DNA of 10,460 bases. Source: an uncultured Prevotella sp. Its GTDB lineage: Bacteria; Bacteroidota; Bacteroidia; Bacteroidales; Bacteroidaceae. The stretch is from the NCBI GenBank assembly GCA_934230965.1, contig CAKQFW010000062.1:1-10460 (forward strand). Direction: 5' to 3'. A program made the position numbers and the translations under genes. Shown piece after piece: positions 8,262 to 10,460 of this stretch (position 1 is the first letter of the stretch; every line of letters starts with the position of its first letter). The notes beneath the pieces are model-generated. The model ran no database searches. It saw nothing but the letters and a program-made list of their open reading frames with translations, and was not told the origin of the DNA.

Positions 8262-8269
8262 CAAAGTTA
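8262..8269 (-). promoter_or_regulatory. Bacteroidota -7 promoter box for the XRE-cupin/acyl-CoA synthetase unit
   Basis: TAACTTTG on the minus strand is a perfect match to the TAnnTTTG -7 consensus of the Bacteroidota housekeeping sigma factor. It ends 25 bases before the ATG at 8236, giving a short predicted leader of about 20 bases. No convincing TTTG -33 element is visible, which is common. The region upstream is AT-rich. Confidence 0.55.
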
Positions 8270-8331
8270 GTAATAATTTTCTAAATAAACACTACGCAGC
8301 GCTACATTTTGTTAGGAGAACATTCAAAAGA

Positions 8332-9639
8332 CTAACTGTTTACCCTCTCTCTCAAGAAGCTTCTTACGCCATATAAAGGCACATTTGTAATGTTATCTTG
8401 CTTACGATAATCGTTCATAGAGAAGCGAAGTGCTTGCATACCAGGATGATTGGCGAGCGTCGTCTTCAACGATTTAGCTTGAAGATTTTCTTCTGCCTTT
8501 ACCTCAACAGGCACTACGTGCGTATCTATCTGCAAAACGAAGTCGAGCTCTAACTGGCTATTCTCCTTGCTATAATAATAAATAGGTATATCGCGCAACG
8601 TTTCTATTTGGCTGCATACAAAGTTCTCGGTAAAGTCGCCTTTACCCGTGTTGTCGTTATTGGGCAGCAAGAGTAAGGCCGGCGGTGTTTTGCTCATCGC
8701 ACCCAGCAAGCCACAATCTAAGATAAACAACTTAAACGCGCTGATATCTTCATGTATCTTAAGCGGAAGTCCTAACATCTTCACCCTACTTATCTTATAC
8801 ACCAATCCAGCATCAATAAGCCACTGAATGGCCATCTCATAATCTTTAGCTCTGGCGCCTGGCTTCACCACAGCATAAATAAACTTTTTGTTTTCCTTGG
8901 CAAGCTGTGAGGGTATTGAGTTCCACACTTGGTTAATTCTTACCACTTGCTCAGTAGGAGCATGCTTTGAGATATCTTTTTCGTATGCATTAATTATTTC
9001 TTTTTGCACTTCTCTCACCGCATTGGCATCATTGGTTTCAATATATTTCTTCACGGCCACGGGCATGCCGCCCACTAAATAATATTCACGCAAGTGCTGT
9101 GTAAAGATTGTCTTCATCGATTTTACCACATCCCACATGCCCGCTTGCAATAATTTCATGCGAGGTTCGAAGCCTCGGGCCCAAAGAAACTCTTCAAAGG
9201 TCATGGGAAAGAGTTCTAACGTATTAACCTTACCCACAGGATACGACTCGCCTTGATGAAGGGTTAAGCCTAGCAACGAGCCAGCCACGGCCACATGATA
9301 TTCGGGCGCATCTTCGCAAAAATATTTCAAAGCGTTTAGCCCTCTCGGCAATTCTTGAATTTCATCCATCACAATAAGGGTCTTGCCTGCTTGAATGTTT
9401 ACGCCCGTAATGGCTCCTATGGTAAACAGAATTCGCTCTATGTTATAGTCGGCCACGAACAATTCTTTTACCATTGCATTATTGTCGCAGTTGATGTAAG
9501 CGACGTTTTCAAACTCACGACGCCCAAACTCTTTCAGTATATAAGTCTTTCCCACCTGTCTTGCTCCGAGCAATATCAAAGGTTTTCTATCTGCTCTATT
9601 TTTCCAAGCAATTAGGTCTTGCATAATAAATCTTTCCAT
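8332..9639 (-). CDS. AAA ATPase with C-terminal DUF4143 domain
   Basis: This 435-residue protein belongs to the AAA_14/DUF4143 family, which is abundant and often multicopy in Bacteroidales and whose biological role is not established. The N-terminal P-loop domain has Walker A GARQVGKT (25-32), Walker B LIVMDEIQE (88-96) and a sensor-like VAGSLLG (118-124). The DUF4143 part covers about 180-410. Within it, Glu338, ELDFV (Asp366) and VEVKAE (Glu379, Lys381) line up as a possible PD-(D/E)XK nuclease-fold core; this is inference from spacing, not proof of activity. The ATG at 9639 gives the natural start; an internal ATG is at codon 6. The gene looks more AT-rich than the amino-acid genes, consistent with an accessory origin. 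Its upstream region is a 33-bp repeat array, and a doubtful small frame ends six bases before it. Confidence 0.88.
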   Translation of the reverse strand: MERFIMQDLIAWKNRADRKPLILLGARQVGKTYILKEFGRREFENVAYINCDNNAMVKELFVADYNIERILFTIGAITGVNIQAGKTLIVMDEIQELPRGLNALKYFCEDAPEYHVAVAGSLLGLTLHQGESYPVGKVNTLELFPMTFEEFLWARGFEPRMKLLQAGMWDVVKSMKTIFTQHLREYYLVGGMPVAVKKYIETNDANAVREVQKEIINAYEKDISKHAPTEQVVRINQVWNSIPSQLAKENKKFIYAVVKPGARAKDYEMAIQWLIDAGLVYKISRVKMLGLPLKIHEDISAFKLFILDCGLLGAMSKTPPALLLLPNNDNTGKGDFTENFVCSQIETLRDIPIYYYSKENSQLELDFVLQIDTHVVPVEVKAEENLQAKSLKTTLANHPGMQALRFSMNDYRKQDNITNVPLYGVRSFLRERVNS

Positions 9640-9645
9640 AGGCCA

Positions 9646-9933
9646 TTATGTATTTGCCGCAAATATACTGAAAAATAGCGAGATAGCAAAACAATTCACA
9701 TTTTTATGAGGCACTTTTTGGCACACCGCCACACTTTTATGAGCCACTTTTTGGCATATCACTACACTTTTATGAGCCACTTTTTGGCATATCACTACAC
9801 TTTTATGAGGGACTTTATGGCATACAACCACACTTTTACGATATTGTTTTTGCGGTGTAAAATGTAATACTAATATCAAAAAAAGCACTATAATATGATA
9901 TTTGAACGTAAGAAAGTCAATCGATGTTGCCAT
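9646..9933 (-). CDS. Doubtful 95-codon repeat-containing small protein
   Basis: I do not recognise this frame. It opens with an ATG at 9933, has a hydrophobic stretch at about residues 13-25 (HIIVLFLILVLHF), then four 11-residue repeats (33-76) of the form KSVVICQKVAH, and ends with a second hydrophobic patch (81-92). It stops six bases before the ATPase start, so translational coupling is possible. Against it being real: the repeat is 33 bp, a multiple of three, so any frame free of stops in one unit stays open, and the opposite strand is also open through the array. No Shine-Dalgarno is clear. It may be only a reading of a DNA-level repeat array. Confidence 0.25.
   Translation of the reverse strand: MATSIDFLTFKYHIIVLFLILVLHFTPQKQYRKSVVVCHKVPHKSVVICQKVAHKSVVICQKVAHKSVAVCQKVPHKNVNCFAISLFFSIFAANT
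9697..9840. repeat. 33-bp tandem (iteron-like) array upstream of the ATPase
   Basis: Units recur every 33 bases: the C/T before each TTTTA falls at 9701, 9734, 9767, 9800 and 9833, giving about four and a third copies. Each full unit contains CACTTTTATGAG and CACTTTTTGGCAT, so on the minus strand AAAAGTG occurs twice per unit, at spacings of 13 and 20 bases. The two central units are identical over most of their length; the outer ones diverge. The array lies about 60-200 bases upstream of the ATPase start. Confidence 0.85.
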
Positions 9934-9938
9934 GTCTC

Positions 9939-9965
9939 ACTTCTTGACTTACTAAAGCAAGAAGT
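9939..9965. repeat. Hairpin next to the small-frame start
   Basis: ACTTCTTG (9939-9946) pairs perfectly with CAAGAAGT (9958-9965); inside it CTT (9948-9950) pairs with AAG (9955-9957), leaving one bulged A and the loop ACTA. On the minus strand it would fold five bases before the ATG at 9933 and could mask that start. Confidence 0.55.
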
Positions 9966-9982
9966 TAGTGCGAAGACACAAT

Positions 9983-10045
9983 TGCATATTTATACACGTT
10001 TTTGTATAATTATTCATTTTCAAGAAGATATTGAATAAATATGCA
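9983..10045. repeat. 11-bp inverted repeat with nested smaller inverted repeats
   Basis: TGCATATTTAT (9983-9993) is the exact reverse complement of ATAAATATGCA (10035-10045). Between them TATACA/TGTATA (9991-9996 and 10003-10008) and TTATTCA/TGAATAA (10010-10016 and 10032-10038) are also perfect inverted repeats. The pairs overlap at their edges, so they would compete if folded as RNA. Confidence 0.5.
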
Positions 10046-10078
10046 GTGACGCGCGTTTACATATTTTAATAAAACATT

Positions 10079-10112
10079 TGTGAAATAAGTTACGGTTTGT
10101 AAGTATTTCACA
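10079..10112. repeat. Strong 34-base hairpin
   Basis: TGTGAAATA (10079-10087) pairs perfectly with TATTTCACA (10104-10112), and TTAC (10090-10093) with GTAA (10099-10102) inside it, leaving a small AG/G internal bulge and a 5-base loop. Thirteen paired bases make this the most extensive stem in the window. No T-tract follows on either strand, so termination is not indicated. Confidence 0.65.
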
Positions 10113-10122
10113 GTGTTTGCTT

Positions 10123-10139
10123 TCACTTTTCAAAAGTGA
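10123..10139. promoter_or_regulatory. Perfect 17-base palindrome, operator-like
   Basis: TCACTTTTCAAAAGTGA is two perfect 8-base arms around one central base, the usual geometry of a dimeric repressor site. Its AAAAGTG arm is the same 7-mer that occurs twice per unit in the 33-bp array at 9697-9840. No regulator is assigned. Confidence 0.4.
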
Positions 10140-10151
10140 TACCCCTGAGAT

Positions 10152-10236
10152 GAGAAACCCTTGGTTTCAGGCTGTGAAACCCTTGAGTTCAGCCTCTGAA
10201 ACCCTTGGTTTCACAACCTGAAAACAAGGCTTTCAG
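10152..10236. repeat. 22-bp palindromic repeat family, three direct copies and one inverted
   Basis: GAAACCCTTG recurs at 10154, 10176 and 10198, exactly 22 bases apart. Copies one and three are palindromic (GAAACC, loop CTT, GGTTTC); copy two is degenerate on its right arm (GAGTTC). A fourth copy at 10218-10236 reads CTGAAAGCCTTGTTTTCAG on the minus strand, two mismatches from the others over 18 bases, so it is inverted. It too forms a stem, CTGAAA/TTTCAG. Confidence 0.75.
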
Positions 10237-10268
10237 ATCGTAATTCGATGGGTTTTAGAACGCGATTT

Positions 10269-10331
10269 CAAAACTGTATATTTATGCAGTTTTGGGGAGG
10301 GGAAAACTGTATGAGGTTTTCGGGGGAAAAC
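10269..10331. repeat. Two adjacent perfect hairpins
   Basis: CAAAACTG (10269-10276) pairs with CAGTTTTG (10287-10294), and GTTTTC (10316-10321) pairs with GAAAAC (10326-10331) around a GGGG loop. The arm AAAACT also recurs between them (10303-10308). Neither stem is followed by a T-tract. Confidence 0.5.
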
Positions 10332-10350
10332 TATCCACTGAACGGCTTTA

Positions 10351-10420
10351 CAACTCGACAACCTTGACAACTCAACAACAACCTTGACAACTCGACAACA
10401 ACCTTGACAACTCGACAACA
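10351..10420. repeat. 20-bp tandem repeat array
   Basis: The unit accttgacaactcgacaaca occurs at 10361-10380 (one mismatch), 10381-10400 and 10401-10420, with a partial unit CAACTCGACA just before (10351-10360). The inner phrase CTTGACAACTCGAC differs at only two positions from CTTGTCAACTCGTC in the octamer array at 5943-5956, so the two repeat families may be related. Confidence 0.8.
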
Positions 10421-10460
10421 ATAACAACATTATTCTCTTATATGCTTATGTTAAGTTTGT

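Larger units (their letters stand above)
9934..10460. other. Repeat-dense region without a credible gene
   Basis: I find no supportable coding region here. The one open frame of note (minus strand, 10430-10233) is a low-complexity reading of repeats. The stretch is AT-rich on its left half and holds, in order, several hairpins (9939-10139), a 22-bp palindromic repeat family, two more hairpins and a 20-bp tandem array. It may be the 5' regulatory region of the ATPase transcript, a 3' region of a gene beyond the window, or both. Confidence 0.6.

Noticed and set aside
8332..9639. ATPase as part of a multi-gene defence island
   Set aside because: Its neighbours in the window are metabolic or non-coding; no restriction, toxin-antitoxin or other defence gene accompanies it.
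9697..10420. CRISPR array
   Set aside because: The 33-, 22- and 20-bp families are contiguous tandem units without unique spacers, and no cas gene is present.
10233..10430. 65-codon minus-strand frame at the right end
   Set aside because: Its N-terminal part is a translation of the 20-bp tandem array and the rest covers hairpins; no family resemblance and no start signal.
9934..10460. Replication origin (iterons plus AT-rich DNA)
   Set aside because: No good DnaA-box cluster (only a weak CTATCCACT at 10330s) and no replication initiator gene in view; repeats alone are not enough.

Overview
The window looks like chromosomal DNA from a member of the Bacteroidota, most likely Prevotellaceae (Prevotella sensu lato). 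The grounds are an ArgF' type transcarbamylase of the kind used in the Bacteroides succinyl-arginine pathway, a fused ResB/CcsA cytochrome c maturation protein of the Bacteroidota type, a perfect TAnnTTTG promoter box, mostly weak Shine-Dalgarno signals, and short repeats sitting at gene ends. Genus and species are inferences. No tRNA, rRNA, CRISPR array, transposase or phage gene was seen.

Layout. Bases 81-2330 (+) encode a CcsBA-type cytochrome c synthase. It converges, with an 18-base gap, on a minus-strand amino-acid cluster read proB (5845-4772), proA (4703-3447), argF' (3311-2349). Upstream of proB, also on the minus strand, is a two-gene unit: an XRE-cupin regulator (8236-7682) followed 31 bases later by an acyl-CoA synthetase (7650-5992). 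Further right is a minus-strand AAA/DUF4143 ATPase (9639-8332). It is preceded by a 33-bp tandem repeat array that lies inside a doubtful 95-codon frame (9933-9646). The last ~520 bases hold no credible gene but are packed with inverted and tandem repeats.

How the genes work together. ProB and ProA turn glutamate into glutamate semialdehyde for proline. ArgF' carbamoylates N-succinylornithine on the glutamate-to-arginine route, so this cluster joins the two glutamate-derived pathways. The XRE-cupin regulator probably controls its own transcript and the acyl-CoA synthetase behind it. CcsBA attaches heme to periplasmic c-type cytochromes. Its partner genes, if any, lie left of the window.

The least ordinary signals are not the enzymes but the DNA between them. 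A 29-bp double-hairpin element occurs twice at stop codons, flanked in each copy by its own matching direct repeats inside an octamer repeat. Hairpins and heptamer repeats mark the proA-argF' gap. The right end carries 33-bp, 22-bp and 20-bp repeat families. ArgF' also carries Ser instead of Pro at its substrate-specificity position 90.
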